A DNA stretch of 64,000 bases from Kiloniella litopenaei (GCF_000982415.1 NZ_LANI01000004.1:248001-312000), one strand, 5' to 3'. Counted from the first letter of the stretch, positions 1-9,431 are shown. Program-made: numbers and translations. The notes: generated by a model from the sequence alone, not told the origin.

Positions 1-791
1 CGCCTGTCGGAACGCGTCTTATTCTGACCGAGAAACCTTATAAATCTTACGCTTTGATTGCCCAAAAATTTTACGCAACTGGTAAAGATGCTTCTGGTTC
101 GGTTCACTCATCTGCCGTTATTGCTGAATCGGCTTTTGTGGACGATAGTTGCGTTATTTCAGCTGGTGTGGTGATTGGGGAAAATGTAGAGATACTCGGA
201 GGATGTTATCTGGCGCCTAACGTTGTTGTCCATGATAGTTGCAAAATTGGAGAAAATACATCAATTGGTGCCAATGCGACAGTTGAGTATTCTTTTATAG
301 GTAATAACTGTCAGATCCATTCTGGCGTCAGAATAGGTAACCGCGGTTTCGGCTTTGCTATGGAGCCTGATGGGTATGTTGATGTTCCTCAATTAGGGCG
401 CGTTATTATCGGTAATAATGTTGAAATTGGTGCAAATTCGACCGTTGATAGGGGAGCCGGACCTGATACCGTTATTGGCGATGGCACCAAAATCGATAAC
501 CTTGTGCAAATTGGTCATAATGTTCAGATTGGCAAGCAATGTGTAATTGTTGCGCAGTCGGGTGTTGCTGGAAGTAGCGTGCTTGAAAATTATGTTGTAA
601 TGGGCGCTCAATCTGGTGTCAGTGGACATATTAAAGTTGAGACAGGTGCCCGTATTGCCGGTAAAGCAGGGGTAATGCGATCAGTCGAGGCTGGACAATC
701 TGTTGCAGGTGCTCCTGCGATGCCAATAAAAGACTTTTTCAGGCTTTGCACCATTTGGCAAAAGCAACTAAAGACGAAGAAAGGTAATTAA
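1..791 (+). CDS. lpxD: UDP-3-O-(3-hydroxyacyl)glucosamine N-acyltransferase LpxD (5' end outside window)
   Basis: LpxD adds the second 3-hydroxyacyl chain, from acyl-ACP, to UDP-3-O-acyl-glucosamine in the cytoplasmic part of lipid A synthesis. The reading frame is open from the window edge ([19 protein letters not shown] before the first in-frame start-like codon at 54), which matches the end of the LpxD N-terminal uridine-binding domain, so the gene is truncated by the window and not by mutation. The rest is a left-handed beta helix of isoleucine-rich hexapeptide repeats with [12 protein letters not shown], carrying the catalytic histidine, and a C-terminal helix. About 80 N-terminal residues are missing compared with the usual length of about 340. 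The stop codon directly abuts fabZ, so the genes are surely co-transcribed. Confidence 0.96.
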   Translation, partial: PVGTRLILTEKPYKSYALIAQKFYATGKDASGSVHSSAVIAESAFVDDSCVISAGVVIGENVEILGGCYLAPNVVVHDSCKIGENTSIGANATVEYSFIGNNCQIHSGVRIGNRGFGFAMEPDGYVDVPQLGRVIIGNNVEIGANSTVDRGAGPDTVIGDGTKIDNLVQIGHNVQIGKQCVIVAQSGVAGSSVLENYVVMGAQSGVSGHIKVETGARIAGKAGVMRSVEAGQSVAGAPAMPIKDFFRLCTIWQKQLKTKKGN

Positions 792-1262
792 ATGAGTGAA
801 GAAGCTGTAACAACGGGTGAGGGGCGCTCAGTAGGCATCCTTGAAATCAAGGAAATGATTCCCCATCGTTACCCTTTCCTACTCATTGATCGTGTTGATA
901 ATATTATCAAAGACGAAGGTGCGGTAGGTCTTAAAAATGTGACCATTAACGAGCCTTTTTTCGAAGGTCATTTTCCTCGACAACCGGTAATGCCTGGGGT
1001 GTTGATCATTGAGGCCATGGCACAAACAGCTGCGGTACTTGTTGTTGAAACGCTAGATGGCGAAGCTGCTGGTAAACTGGTCTATTTTATGACGGTTGAT
1101 GAAGCACGTTTTCGTAAACCGGTTACACCTGGGGATCAGTTGAAAATTCATGTTACCAAGACGCGTAGCCGTGGTGCCGTTTGGAAGTTTGAAGGCAAGG
1201 CGATGGTTGATGGAAAACTTGTTGCCGAAGCCAAATTTGCCGCAATGATTATGGACGACTGA
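792..1262 (+). CDS. fabZ: 3-hydroxyacyl-[acyl-carrier-protein] dehydratase FabZ
   Basis: FabZ dehydrates 3-hydroxyacyl-ACP to trans-2-enoyl-ACP in fatty acid elongation and so competes with LpxA and LpxD for 3-hydroxyacyl-ACP. The 156-residue protein is a single hot-dog domain of normal length. [11 protein letters not shown] near residue 25 is the family signature. [11 protein letters not shown] holds the catalytic His60 and IIEAMAQ the catalytic Glu74. The ATG follows the lpxD stop with no gap, and lpxA starts 2 nt after the fabZ stop. This is the classic lpxD-fabZ-lpxA arrangement, which couples membrane phospholipid and lipid A supply. Confidence 0.97.
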   Translation: MSEEAVTTGEGRSVGILEIKEMIPHRYPFLLIDRVDNIIKDEGAVGLKNVTINEPFFEGHFPRQPVMPGVLIIEAMAQTAAVLVVETLDGEAAGKLVYFMTVDEARFRKPVTPGDQLKIHVTKTRSRGAVWKFEGKAMVDGKLVAEAKFAAMIMDD

Positions 1263-1264
1263 TT

Positions 1265-2047
1265 GTGACTATTCACTCCACCGCTATTATTGAAGATGGT
1301 GCAATCGTTCATGAAACAGCTGAAATCGGGCCGTATTGTATTGTTGGATCAAATGTAAAGCTTGATGAAAATGTTGTTTTACATAGCCATGTAGTTGTTG
1401 CGGGGAATACCTCTATTGGTGAAGGAACGGTTATTTTTCCCTTTGCCTCAATTGGGCATCAGCCGCAGGATCTCAAGTTCGATGGAGAGAAATCAGAGCT
1501 GATTATTGGCAAGAATAACCGCATTCGTGAGCATGTAACAATTAATCCAGGAACGACTGGTGGCGGATTGGTCACAAAAATCGGTGATAATTGTCTTCTG
1601 ATGATGTCGGCCCACGTTGCACATGACTGTATCATTGGCAATAACGTGATACTGGTGAACAATGCGACATTGGGCGGCCATGTTGAGGTAGATGATTTTG
1701 CCATCATTGGTGGGCTTTCTGCTGTGCATCAATTTGTACGTATCGGACGTAATGCTATGATTGGTGGCATGTCTGGTGTCGAAAACGATGTTATTCCCTT
1801 TGGCATGGTTATGGGAGAGCGAGCGAGATTAAGCGGCCTTAATCTGGTTGGCATGAAACGCCATGGATTACCACGGGATGATATTTCCAGCTTGCAGTCT
1901 GTTTTCAAAATGCTTTTCTCAGAAGAAGGAACTCTCTCAGAGCGGCTTGAAAAAGCAAAGAAAACCTATTCTGATAACCCAACAGCGAAAGAAGTCCTGG
2001 ACTTTATTGGTACGGACTCTTCGCGTGCTATTTGCCAACCAAAGTAA
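1265..2047 (+). CDS. lpxA: Acyl-ACP--UDP-N-acetylglucosamine O-acyltransferase LpxA
   Basis: LpxA performs the first step of lipid A synthesis, moving a 3-hydroxyacyl chain from ACP to the 3-OH of UDP-GlcNAc. The 260-residue protein has about ten hexapeptide-repeat turns (residues 1-190) and a C-terminal helical domain. SAHVAHDC carries the expected catalytic histidine (His120, equivalent to E. coli His125), and GGLSAVHQFVRIG is the typical substrate-binding segment. The start is GTG, two bases after the fabZ stop, and the stop abuts the lpxI ATG, so translation is probably coupled across the operon. Acyl-chain length preference cannot be judged safely from the sequence alone. Confidence 0.97.
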   Translation: MTIHSTAIIEDGAIVHETAEIGPYCIVGSNVKLDENVVLHSHVVVAGNTSIGEGTVIFPFASIGHQPQDLKFDGEKSELIIGKNNRIREHVTINPGTTGGGLVTKIGDNCLLMMSAHVAHDCIIGNNVILVNNATLGGHVEVDDFAIIGGLSAVHQFVRIGRNAMIGGMSGVENDVIPFGMVMGERARLSGLNLVGMKRHGLPRDDISSLQSVFKMLFSEEGTLSERLEKAKKTYSDNPTAKEVLDFIGTDSSRAICQPK

Positions 2048-2875
2048 ATGTCCGGGAAACTTGGAATTTTAGCCGGGGGAGGGGAACTTCCTCGGCGTCT
2101 TATTAAACTTTGCCAAGATACTGGACGAGATTTCTTTGTCGTTGCTTTTAAAGGGCAAACAGATAATGAAACTGTTATGGACGTTGAGCACCTCTGGTCC
2201 CGGTTGGGGGCTGCTGGTGACATTATTTCCAGGTTAAAAAAAGAGCAGGTAACAGACCTGATTATGATCGGGCCTGTTAAAAGGCCGTCAATGGCTGAAC
2301 TGCGCCCTGACTGGCGTGCGCTGCAGTTTTTTGCAAAGATAGGCGCGAAGAGTCTCGGGGATGATGGCCTTTTAAAATCAGTCGTATCTGCCCTTGAGAC
2401 TGAAGGTTTTAACCTTTTGGGAATTGACGATATTTTGCACGATCTTTTGGCGACCAAAGAAATCTATGGCAAATTTTCTCCTGATGCGCAGGCACAGACA
2501 GATATCAAGCGTGGTGTAGAGGTTGCACGTTTGATGGGGCTGGCCGACGTTGGGCAGTCAGTAGTTGTTCAACAGGGACTTGTTCTTGGGATTGAGGCAA
2601 TTGAGGGAACTGATGCACTGATTGATCGTTGCGCAGGTCTGAGGCGGGATGCAGCAGGTGGCGTGTTGGTGAAACTAAAAAAACCGCAACAGGAAAGGCG
2701 TGCCGATTTACCGACGATCGGTATTGAAACGGTGAAAAGAGCTGTTAAGTCTGGATTAAGAGGCATCGCAATTGAAGCTGGCGGTGCATTGGTTGTTGAC
2801 CGGGATGCTGTTGTTCAACTCGCCAATGAATCCGGGCTTTTCCTAATTGGTATTGAACCTGCTGATTATGACTGA
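2048..2875 (+). CDS. lpxI: UDP-2,3-diacylglucosamine pyrophosphatase LpxI
   Basis: LpxI hydrolyses UDP-2,3-diacylglucosamine to lipid X and UMP, the step before LpxB. Alphaproteobacteria generally use this DUF1009-type enzyme in place of the metallophosphoesterase LpxH. The 275-residue length is normal. The N-terminal half begins KLGILAGGGELPRRL, and the C-terminal catalytic half contains GIETVKRAVKSGLRGIAIEA and ALVVDRD. It starts directly after lpxA and overlaps the lpxB start by 8 nt, which places it exactly where the pathway needs it. No lpxH-like gene is seen in the window. Confidence 0.94.
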   Translation: MSGKLGILAGGGELPRRLIKLCQDTGRDFFVVAFKGQTDNETVMDVEHLWSRLGAAGDIISRLKKEQVTDLIMIGPVKRPSMAELRPDWRALQFFAKIGAKSLGDDGLLKSVVSALETEGFNLLGIDDILHDLLATKEIYGKFSPDAQAQTDIKRGVEVARLMGLADVGQSVVVQQGLVLGIEAIEGTDALIDRCAGLRRDAAGGVLVKLKKPQQERRADLPTIGIETVKRAVKSGLRGIAIEAGGALVVDRDAVVQLANESGLFLIGIEPADYD

Positions 2876-4046
2876 GCCCAAAAGCGACGTTCCCCTAATC
2901 TACCTTATAGCCGGAGAACCATCGGGTGATCAGTTAGGTGCGCGTCTTATGGCGGCGCTGAAACAAGAAACCGGGGGGAAGATCAGGTTTGCGGGTATTG
3001 GCGGAGAGCGTATGTCCGCTGAGGGATTGGAAAGCCTGTTTCCGATTTCAGAAATATCCGTTATGGGCTTGGCCGAGGTTTTGCCACACATCCCCAATAT
3101 TCTTCGACGTATTAAGCAGACAAAAGAACATATTCTGAAAATAAAGCCATCTGCACTTGTAACAATCGATGCGCCGGGCTTTAGTCTAAAGGTCAGCAAA
3201 GGCCTCAAGGGGCAGTCTATTCCTCTTATTCACTATGTTGCGCCGTCTGTGTGGGCATGGAAACCAAAGCGCGCGGAGAAGGTTTCCAGGTATCTGGATC
3301 ATTTATTGACACTCCTTCCTTTTGAACCACCTTATTTTGAGAAGCATGGCCTAGAGACTACCTTTGTTGGGCATCCCGTCCTTGAAGGAGAGCAAATAAC
3401 TGAAGCTGATAGAGACGCAATATGCGATGAGTTCTCGTTAGACCCCAGCGCACCTATCTTGACCGTACTGCCGGGTAGTCGGCGAGGAGAGGTTTTACGC
3501 TTAGGGCCTCTTTTTAAAGAGGCTGTCATAGAATTAAGGAAGTCATTACCTAATTTACAATGCGTTATCCCCACCGTGAGTAATGTTCGCCCCTTTATCG
3601 ATGAATTGATTGAACAGTGGCCAACTCCTGTTCGCGTTATTGAGGGGGTAAAGGGTAAACACAAGGCGTTTAAATGTTCTGATGTTGCTTTGGCTGCGTC
3701 CGGCACGGTTGCTTTGGAGTTAGCTGTTGATCATGTACCGACGGTTGTTGCCTATAAAGTTTCGCCGGTAACAGCTTTTTTTGCTAAATTTCTTCTTAAA
3801 ATCAAATATGTCAGCCTTGCAAATATTCTATTGAATCGTGAAGTCCAGCCAGAGTTAATACAGAAAAATTGTAATGTTCCTGATATTGTAAAACATATAT
3901 CGTCTCTCTTTCGCGACAGGCAGAAAAGAGAAGATCAAATCAAGGGATACACCGAGGCTGTTGCGAAGTTAAAGGCAGAAAACCATATGCCGAGTATAAA
4001 AGCAGCGAAGACCATTTTATCTGTTATTTCTGCATCTAATAAGTAA
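2868..4046 (+). CDS. lpxB: Lipid-A-disaccharide synthase LpxB
   Basis: LpxB condenses lipid X with UDP-2,3-diacylglucosamine to give the beta-1,6-linked tetraacyl disaccharide of lipid A. It is a GT19 glycosyltransferase peripherally bound to the inner membrane. The N-terminal signature AGEPSGDQLGARLM is clear. HYVAPSVWAWKPKRA and LPGSRRGEVLRLGP are the conserved acceptor and donor regions, and SGTVALELA lies near residue 280. I chose ATG at 2868 (392 residues), which overlaps lpxI by 8 nt, over an upstream GTG at 2847, because MTEPKSDVPLIYLIAGEPSG matches the family start. It is the last gene of the visible lipid A operon; lpxK and lpxC are not in the window. Confidence 0.96.
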   Translation: MTEPKSDVPLIYLIAGEPSGDQLGARLMAALKQETGGKIRFAGIGGERMSAEGLESLFPISEISVMGLAEVLPHIPNILRRIKQTKEHILKIKPSALVTIDAPGFSLKVSKGLKGQSIPLIHYVAPSVWAWKPKRAEKVSRYLDHLLTLLPFEPPYFEKHGLETTFVGHPVLEGEQITEADRDAICDEFSLDPSAPILTVLPGSRRGEVLRLGPLFKEAVIELRKSLPNLQCVIPTVSNVRPFIDELIEQWPTPVRVIEGVKGKHKAFKCSDVALAASGTVALELAVDHVPTVVAYKVSPVTAFFAKFLLKIKYVSLANILLNREVQPELIQKNCNVPDIVKHISSLFRDRQKREDQIKGYTEAVAKLKAENHMPSIKAAKTILSVISASNK

Positions 4047-4085
4047 CCTATTATCAATAACATCTTTATTACTAAGGATAGCGAA

Positions 4086-4490
4086 ATGTCTCAAAACACT
4101 TCCTTTCGTTTTTTACACACAATGATCCGTGTTCTGGATCTTGATAAGTCGATTGATTTTTACACACGTCATCTCGGGATGAAACTCTTACGGAAAAACG
4201 AATACCCCTCTGGTAAGTTCACGCTCGCCTTTCTTGGATATGGTGATGAAGAAAATAATACTGTTATTGAGTTAACGCATAATTGGGATCAAAATGATGC
4301 TTATGAGCTGGGGAATGGATTTGGTCACTTAGCGCTTGGGGTGCCAGACATATATAAAACTTGCGAATTACTGGAAAAAGAAGGTGTAAACATTCCGCGT
4401 AAGCCAGGTCCTATGGCACATGGCTCTACGGTCATTGCTTTCATTGAAGATCCTGATGGCTATAAAATCGAACTTATCGAGAAGAAATAA
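4086..4490 (+). CDS. gloA: Lactoylglutathione lyase (glyoxalase I)
   Basis: GloA isomerises the hemithioacetal of methylglyoxal and glutathione to S-lactoylglutathione, detoxifying a glycolytic by-product in the cytoplasm. The 134-residue protein has two vicinal-oxygen-chelate beta-alpha-beta units. The four metal ligands of the family are all present: His11 in FLHTMIRV, Glu62 in VIELTHNW, His81 in FGHLALGV and Glu129 near the C-terminus in YKIELIE. The length resembles the short bacterial Ni-dependent form. It stands alone 39 nt after lpxB with its own AAGGAT ribosome site; whether lpxB transcription reads into it is unclear, as I see no terminator between them. Confidence 0.95.
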   Translation: MSQNTSFRFLHTMIRVLDLDKSIDFYTRHLGMKLLRKNEYPSGKFTLAFLGYGDEENNTVIELTHNWDQNDAYELGNGFGHLALGVPDIYKTCELLEKEGVNIPRKPGPMAHGSTVIAFIEDPDGYKIELIEKK

Positions 4491-4538
4491 ATTCGGAGTC
4501 TTATTCCAAGTTTTTTACAAGTTGTTCAGCGCTTATTC

Positions 4539-5546
4539 ATGAAAAAATGCATCCAATACTTTTGCTATACCTTGCTTGCTCTTCTTGGGCCTATCGGTCT
4601 TGTCAGCTATGTTCATGCGGGGGAGGTTCGAGACAGAATTGAAGATAGAGGGTATCTTCGCTGTGGAGTCATTGATACTGCATTTTTCAACAAGGCGCCT
4701 GTCAAAGATATGGGAACAGAACTTTGTCGAGGTCTGGCCTTAGCTCTGTTCCCTAATCCAAATGCAGTGAAATTAGTAACTATTACCGAAAGTAATGCAG
4801 GTCGAATCTTGGCTGAGGGGGCGGTTGATGTTCTCGCATTGGCAGACAGTAAGCGTTTGTCGCACCAAGGAAGCCATGAAAATATAGCAACACTTTTTCA
4901 CAATAGCCTTGATGTTGCTATCCTTTTCAAAGGATACCGTGTTGCAGATCTAAATGGTAAGAAAATTTGTTCACTTGAATCCGTGGATAAAACGAGTCTG
5001 GCTATATTCGGACAAAAATACCAGATCAGTTTTGGAGTTGTGAGCCAAGCATCTGAAACCGACCTTTTGAAATTGGCCAAAAGCCAACGGTGCAGAGCTG
5101 TTGCATTGCCCCGCGTAGAGCAGTCGATTTTCTTAAACAAAGTATTCAGTGTTTCTTCTGATCCGCTCATTTTTAGTACGACGTCATCAGCTAACAATTT
5201 GGGAATGGTTGTGTCGTCTTCCGACAAAGAGTGGCAGGCAATTGTGAGGCTTTATGCTCAGGCCTTGTTAGAAAGTGAACGTCGAGATATTCATTCTCAA
5301 AACGTGGATTATGTCGCATCATCAACAACTAACCCTGAAATCCAAAAGTTACTGGGTGTCAAAGGCTCATTCGGAGACGTTTTGGGGCTTGATAATAACT
5401 GGTTTTACCGGGTCTTGCAGAGGCATGGTAATTATCAAGAGATTTATCAGCGTCATTTTAACAATAAAGGTATCAATCTTGAACGTGGTCCAAACCAACT
5501 AACTGCAAAGGGTGGCAAACTTAGAGTTAATGGTTTCATTAATTAA
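4539..5546 (+). CDS. AapJ-like periplasmic amino-acid-binding protein, orphan
   Basis: The 335-residue protein has an N-terminal signal peptide (KKCIQYFCYTLLALLGPIGL, then VHAGEV near the cleavage site) and a type II periplasmic binding fold. RGYLRCGVIDTAF replaces the usual first strand of the fold. The C-terminal segment with WFYRVLQRHGNYQEIYQRH and LERGPNQL closely resembles the tail of AapJ/BztA, the general L-amino-acid-binding protein of alphaproteobacteria. The middle is divergent compared with true AapJ. No AapQ, AapM or AapP permease or ATPase gene lies nearby, so it either serves a transporter encoded elsewhere or is a sensor-like solo protein. The ligand is unknown. Confidence 0.75.
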   Translation: MKKCIQYFCYTLLALLGPIGLVSYVHAGEVRDRIEDRGYLRCGVIDTAFFNKAPVKDMGTELCRGLALALFPNPNAVKLVTITESNAGRILAEGAVDVLALADSKRLSHQGSHENIATLFHNSLDVAILFKGYRVADLNGKKICSLESVDKTSLAIFGQKYQISFGVVSQASETDLLKLAKSQRCRAVALPRVEQSIFLNKVFSVSSDPLIFSTTSSANNLGMVVSSSDKEWQAIVRLYAQALLESERRDIHSQNVDYVASSTTNPEIQKLLGVKGSFGDVLGLDNNWFYRVLQRHGNYQEIYQRHFNNKGINLERGPNQLTAKGGKLRVNGFIN

Positions 5547-5582
5547 AATACCTTCTTTTTTATACCCTGAGAAAAAGTTCTT

Positions 5583-6122
5583 TTAAGCTTGGTTATATTT
5601 AGGATCATCAATCGTTTTGACGTTTCTGTCATAGTTAGTAAATCCACATTTTTGGTAAACGCCCAGCGCTTTGGGGTGATCAAGGCTACAGGTATTAACA
5701 GTCAGACGTTTGGGTTCGTATGACCAGGCAATGTCAATAATGGATGACAAAAGATATGGGCCTAGTTTCTGTCCAATAAAATCCGGTATTAGCCCCATAT
5801 AGGCGAGATCTATTTCCTTTGGTTCTCGACGGTCCAGTTCTGCATACCCGGCGGGAACACCGTCGTAATAGAGAACGTAAATTTCAACGTTATCATCCTG
5901 AATTATCTGCGCCAGAGCATCATCGGACAACATGCGTCTTTCCCACCATAACCAAGGCTCTCCAATTGTATTATAGAGATACCGATAGAAAGACACCGTC
6001 GGTTTATAAGCCCGAATAAGTGAGGTCTTTTTTCCCTGTGGAGAGTGAAGAAGTAAATTATGTGGTCTCTCCAGCATTTCCAGATAAGAGATCGTTACCT
6101 CAATTTGTGGGGCTGTCGTCAT
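5583..6122 (-). CDS. GNAT family N-acetyltransferase
   Basis: The 179-residue protein has a GNAT fold. The acetyl-CoA-binding motif A region is around residues 115-135 (IDLAYMGLIPDFIGQKLGPYLL), followed by the typical C-terminal strand pair with ALGVYQKCGFTNY. The Q/RxxGxG/A loop is represented by the modified IGQKLG. The substrate cannot be predicted; the long N-terminal part rich in Trp and Tyr (GEPWLWWERRML) is typical of small-molecule or peptide acetyltransferases. It converges with the upstream binding protein and lies 62 nt downstream of the MATE gene on the same strand, so the two may be co-transcribed. Confidence 0.85.
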   Translation of the reverse strand: MTTAPQIEVTISYLEMLERPHNLLLHSPQGKKTSLIRAYKPTVSFYRYLYNTIGEPWLWWERRMLSDDALAQIIQDDNVEIYVLYYDGVPAGYAELDRREPKEIDLAYMGLIPDFIGQKLGPYLLSSIIDIAWSYEPKRLTVNTCSLDHPKALGVYQKCGFTNYDRNVKTIDDPKYNQA

Positions 6123-6184
6123 TTACTCACTCTTTCTTTTGCCGGGGCAGGATAGATAAATTGGTTATATCCAATCTGGGAAGA

Positions 6185-7711
6185 CTAATCATTCTTTTCT
6201 TTATTGCCATGCTCTGTATTGCCTTGATCTGCATTCCACCGTTCTTCCATAAATCTCTGCCAGCCAAACTGGGGTAAGATTGCTGGCAGCCAAGCACCGA
6301 AATAGCGTGTCCTGTCGTCCCGTTTATCTGTAATTTTCATTGGGCTGCTTACGATTTTATAGGCAACGATAATGGTGATTATGCCAAAAAGAACAGAGCC
6401 AATGGCCTGACCTGCGATAATGCCTTTTGCACCCGCCAACTCACCACCGACCCAGATGAAGGGAATGGTTCCTACTGTCGCTTTGGCCCAGTTGGCAAAG
6501 GTTGACCAGGTTGCTTTGTTCATATTGTTAAATGCAGCATTTGCAATGAATTGTGCGCCGCTGAAGACAAAGCTCCATGACGTAAAGATGCAAAAGAAAA
6601 CCACCAACTCTGCGCTTAGGCCAGAGGCGTTAAAAATTTCTGCAATCGTGTCTGCAAAGATCGACATGATGAGTGATGTTGTGCAAACAACGACAAAAAT
6701 AACAAGAAGCGAACTGTTAAGAGCAGATTTAACTCGTCCTGTTTGTGCAGCACCAATGTTTTGACCAACGATTGGCCCAATCGCAGCTGATAAGGCAAAG
6801 ACAGCAGCAAAGGCAAAGGGAGTGATTCGCCCGATAATGGCTAGGCCTGCAACGGCATCTGCACCAAAGTCCGCAACAGATGTCGTGACATAGGAATTGG
6901 CAAAGGGAGTTGCCAGACTTGTCAGGGCTGCAGGGATAGCGATTTTTGAAATTGATGATATATCACTGTTTAGCCCACCCTGAAATTTGAACACAGAAAG
7001 GCCAAGCTGGCGAGCCAGGACCCATGCGGCGACAATCGCCATTGTTAAACGGGCGACAAGGGTGGCATAGGCCGCGCCTTCGATATGGAAGTCCAGAGTA
7101 AAAATGAACAGGGGATCAAGTACGATGTTAACACCCCCGGCCAACACGGTAGAGATCATGGATGCCTTGGCGGCCCCAACAGCGCGCAGAACTGCCCCCA
7201 TAGACATACCAATGGAAATGATGGGCAAGGAGATCACTGTGATTTTCATGTACCTTACTGCAAATTCCAGTGTTTTTCCTTCGGCCCCGACAAGGGATAA
7301 AAGCTGTTCGGTATAGAGATAAACCGGAATTGCAATAATGGACATCATAACGAATGACGTCAGCAAGCCGTTAAAAATGACTCTTTTTGCCTGATCCCCT
7401 TGCCCGGCACCGATAACTCTGGCGACAACGGCGGCAAGCCCAATCGACAGTCCGATACTGATTGAGAAAATAAAAAAGGTTATCGCACCTGAAAAACCAA
7501 TTGCAGCGGCCAGAGATTCTTCACCAAGCAAACTGATGAAATACATATCAACCAGTTCGACAAAAAAGATCGACATCAACCCGATAGAGGTCGTTGCTGT
7601 CATGTTGATTACATGTCGAAGAATGCTTCCTGTTACAAAGCGTGCATTAATTGTTTCTTGCTTTTCTGAACCGGTTTGCTTTTCAGATTTCATAGTGTTT
7701 ATTGGGGCCAA
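6185..7711 (-). CDS. MATE family multidrug/toxin efflux transporter
   Basis: The protein is a 12-helix inner-membrane antiporter of about 500 residues that exports cationic or hydrophobic compounds using a Na+ or H+ gradient (family knowledge). The helices are plain across the whole length. GPIVGQNIGAAQTGRVK around the middle is the typical second-half MATE motif, and VVARVIGAGQGDQAKR is its N-terminal counterpart, showing the two-fold internal repeat. The first Met at 7711 may be followed by a better start at the Met seven codons later (position 7693). No regulator is adjacent. The substrate is unknown. Confidence 0.93.
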   Translation of the reverse strand: MAPINTMKSEKQTGSEKQETINARFVTGSILRHVINMTATTSIGLMSIFFVELVDMYFISLLGEESLAAAIGFSGAITFFIFSISIGLSIGLAAVVARVIGAGQGDQAKRVIFNGLLTSFVMMSIIAIPVYLYTEQLLSLVGAEGKTLEFAVRYMKITVISLPIISIGMSMGAVLRAVGAAKASMISTVLAGGVNIVLDPLFIFTLDFHIEGAAYATLVARLTMAIVAAWVLARQLGLSVFKFQGGLNSDISSISKIAIPAALTSLATPFANSYVTTSVADFGADAVAGLAIIGRITPFAFAAVFALSAAIGPIVGQNIGAAQTGRVKSALNSSLLVIFVVVCTTSLIMSIFADTIAEIFNASGLSAELVVFFCIFTSWSFVFSGAQFIANAAFNNMNKATWSTFANWAKATVGTIPFIWVGGELAGAKGIIAGQAIGSVLFGIITIIVAYKIVSSPMKITDKRDDRTRYFGAWLPAILPQFGWQRFMEERWNADQGNTEHGNKEKND

Positions 7712-7837
7712 GGCATGATTGTTTTATCTCTGTAATGCTCTTTCTTCCAAGCATCAAGGAGTCCAGACCTTACATTCTAAGGGCTGCTATATTAAAAGAG
7801 TAAGCATAGGTGATAAGTGTTTCAAAAATAAGAACAG

Positions 7838-8686
7838 TTATCCTGTGACAACTGGTGTATCACCTTCCTGTCCCCATTCTGACCAGGATCCGTCGTAAAG
7901 CGATGTTTTCTTATGCCCTGTCAACTCCAGGCCGAGGCTTAGAACGGCTGCGGTCACCCCTGAGCCACAAGATGTGACCACAGGCTTATCATAATCAATT
8001 CCGGCTTTTTCAAATGCGTTTCGAAGGTCTTGGGTATCTTTTAACGTGCCATCTTCTCTGAAGAGATCGGTAAAAGGAAGATTGAACGAATCAGGGATGT
8101 GGCCCGAACGAATACCAGCGCGAGGTTCTGGTGCTTCCCCCTTAAATCGGCCGCTTGCCCGTGCATCAAGAACCTGTTCTTTGCCGGTTTCTATATTGCG
8201 AAGAAGTTGTTCTTTGTCGCGAATAAGAAAGCTGTTGAAACGCGGCGTAAAGTGTCGTTCTCCGGGGTGAACTGTATTGTCATCAACCGGACGATGTTCT
8301 GATAGCCATTTGGGAAGCCCCCCATCCAGAACAGCAACATCCTTGTGTCCAAAAAGTCGGAACATCCACCAAACACGTGCGGCTGAAAAAAGCCCTCGCT
8401 GGTCGTATACAACGATCCTGTTGCCGTCCCCCAGACCAAGCTTTCTTACCTTGGAAGCAAACTTGATGTCGCTTGGGATCATATGGGGAAGGGGATTGTC
8501 GGTGTCAGAAATATCATCGATGTCAAAGAAAACTGCATTACGAATATGGGCTTCTTCATATAGCGCGCGTGCATCTTTGTTTTCATTGGGCAGATAGTAG
8601 GTGCCATCAACAACTCTGACATCAGGGGCATCAAGGTGATCGGCAAGCCATTCGGTTGAGACGACAGAGTTAAATTTTTCAGACAA
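7838..8686 (-). CDS. sseA: 3-mercaptopyruvate sulfurtransferase (two-domain rhodanese)
   Basis: SseA transfers sulfur from 3-mercaptopyruvate or thiosulfate to thiol acceptors or cyanide in the cytoplasm. The 282 residues form an inactive N-terminal rhodanese domain (roughly 1-140) and an active C-terminal one. The active loop is CGSGVTA with Cys240, the form typical of mercaptopyruvate sulfurtransferase rather than thiosulfate sulfurtransferase. The start is TTG at 8686 (minus), supported by a strong GGGGGA ribosome site about 10 nt upstream. It lies 34 nt downstream of alaX on the same strand and near cysK, which fits a sulfur and cysteine metabolism block. Confidence 0.94.
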   Translation of the reverse strand: MSEKFNSVVSTEWLADHLDAPDVRVVDGTYYLPNENKDARALYEEAHIRNAVFFDIDDISDTDNPLPHMIPSDIKFASKVRKLGLGDGNRIVVYDQRGLFSAARVWWMFRLFGHKDVAVLDGGLPKWLSEHRPVDDNTVHPGERHFTPRFNSFLIRDKEQLLRNIETGKEQVLDARASGRFKGEAPEPRAGIRSGHIPDSFNLPFTDLFREDGTLKDTQDLRNAFEKAGIDYDKPVVTSCGSGVTAAVLSLGLELTGHKKTSLYDGSWSEWGQEGDTPVVTG

Positions 8687-8720
8687 GATAATATTCCCCC
8701 AAGGTAATGTTTACTCTGTT

Positions 8721-9431
8721 TTATGATGCAAATGTCAGGTTGATACGGCGGTTCTGTTTGCCTTTGTTTTCAACCTTGCCAATTTTGATCGGGCCAATTT
8801 CACCCGTTGATTTAACATGTGTGCCGCCACAGGGCTGCAGGTCAACATCGTTACCGATTTTCACCAAGCGTATTTTTCCTGATCCACGGGGTGGCTTGAC
8901 CGACATTGTCCGAACCATTGACGGGTTGTTGTCGAGTTCTTCGTCTGAAATCCAGTCCTGCGTTATCGCGTGGTCTTCAGCAATCAACTGATTAATTTTC
9001 TCTTCCAGTTCGGCTTTGTCAATCGCTGTATCCGGCAGATTAAAATCCAAACGCCCTTTGACGTCACTGATTTGCCCGCCTGTTACATCGCCAACCACAG
9101 AGGCACATAGCAGGTGTAAACAGGAATGTATCTTCATATGGGCATAGCGACGCTCCCAATCCAGAACGGCGGTTACCTTGCTGCCCACCTGTGGGGCGCT
9201 GGCATCTTCTGCAAGATGCAGAACGACATCTTCGTGATTTTCACCTTTTCTGGCTTCAAGCACTTTGCTTTTTGTTCCATCGGAAAGTTCCAGCCAACCA
9301 CTGTCACCGGGTTGTCCGCCACCTGTGGGGTAAAACAATGTTTGATCCAAACGAACTTGACCATCTTCAGAATAGGTCACTATTGCGTCGCAGGATTTCT
9401 GATAAGCATCTTTGTAAAAGAGCAAGTCCAT
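8721..9431 (-). CDS. Alanyl-tRNA editing protein AlaX
   Basis: AlaX is a free-standing homologue of the editing and C-terminal part of alanyl-tRNA synthetase. It hydrolyses Ser-tRNA(Ala), or Gly-tRNA(Ala) in some types, in trans. The 236 residues contain the beta-barrel with TLFYPTGGGQPGDSG, then the zinc-binding HSCLHLL (HxxxH) and, near residue 205, CGGTHV (CxxxH), so the metal site is complete. The length fits the AlaX-M/AlaX-II class with an N-terminal extension. It heads the alaX-sseA pair on the minus strand. Upstream lies an unrelated AT-rich gene that separates it from cysK. Confidence 0.93.
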   Translation of the reverse strand: MDLLFYKDAYQKSCDAIVTYSEDGQVRLDQTLFYPTGGGQPGDSGWLELSDGTKSKVLEARKGENHEDVVLHLAEDASAPQVGSKVTAVLDWERRYAHMKIHSCLHLLCASVVGDVTGGQISDVKGRLDFNLPDTAIDKAELEEKINQLIAEDHAITQDWISDEELDNNPSMVRTMSVKPPRGSGKIRLVKIGNDVDLQPCGGTHVKSTGEIGPIKIGKVENKGKQNRRINLTFAS

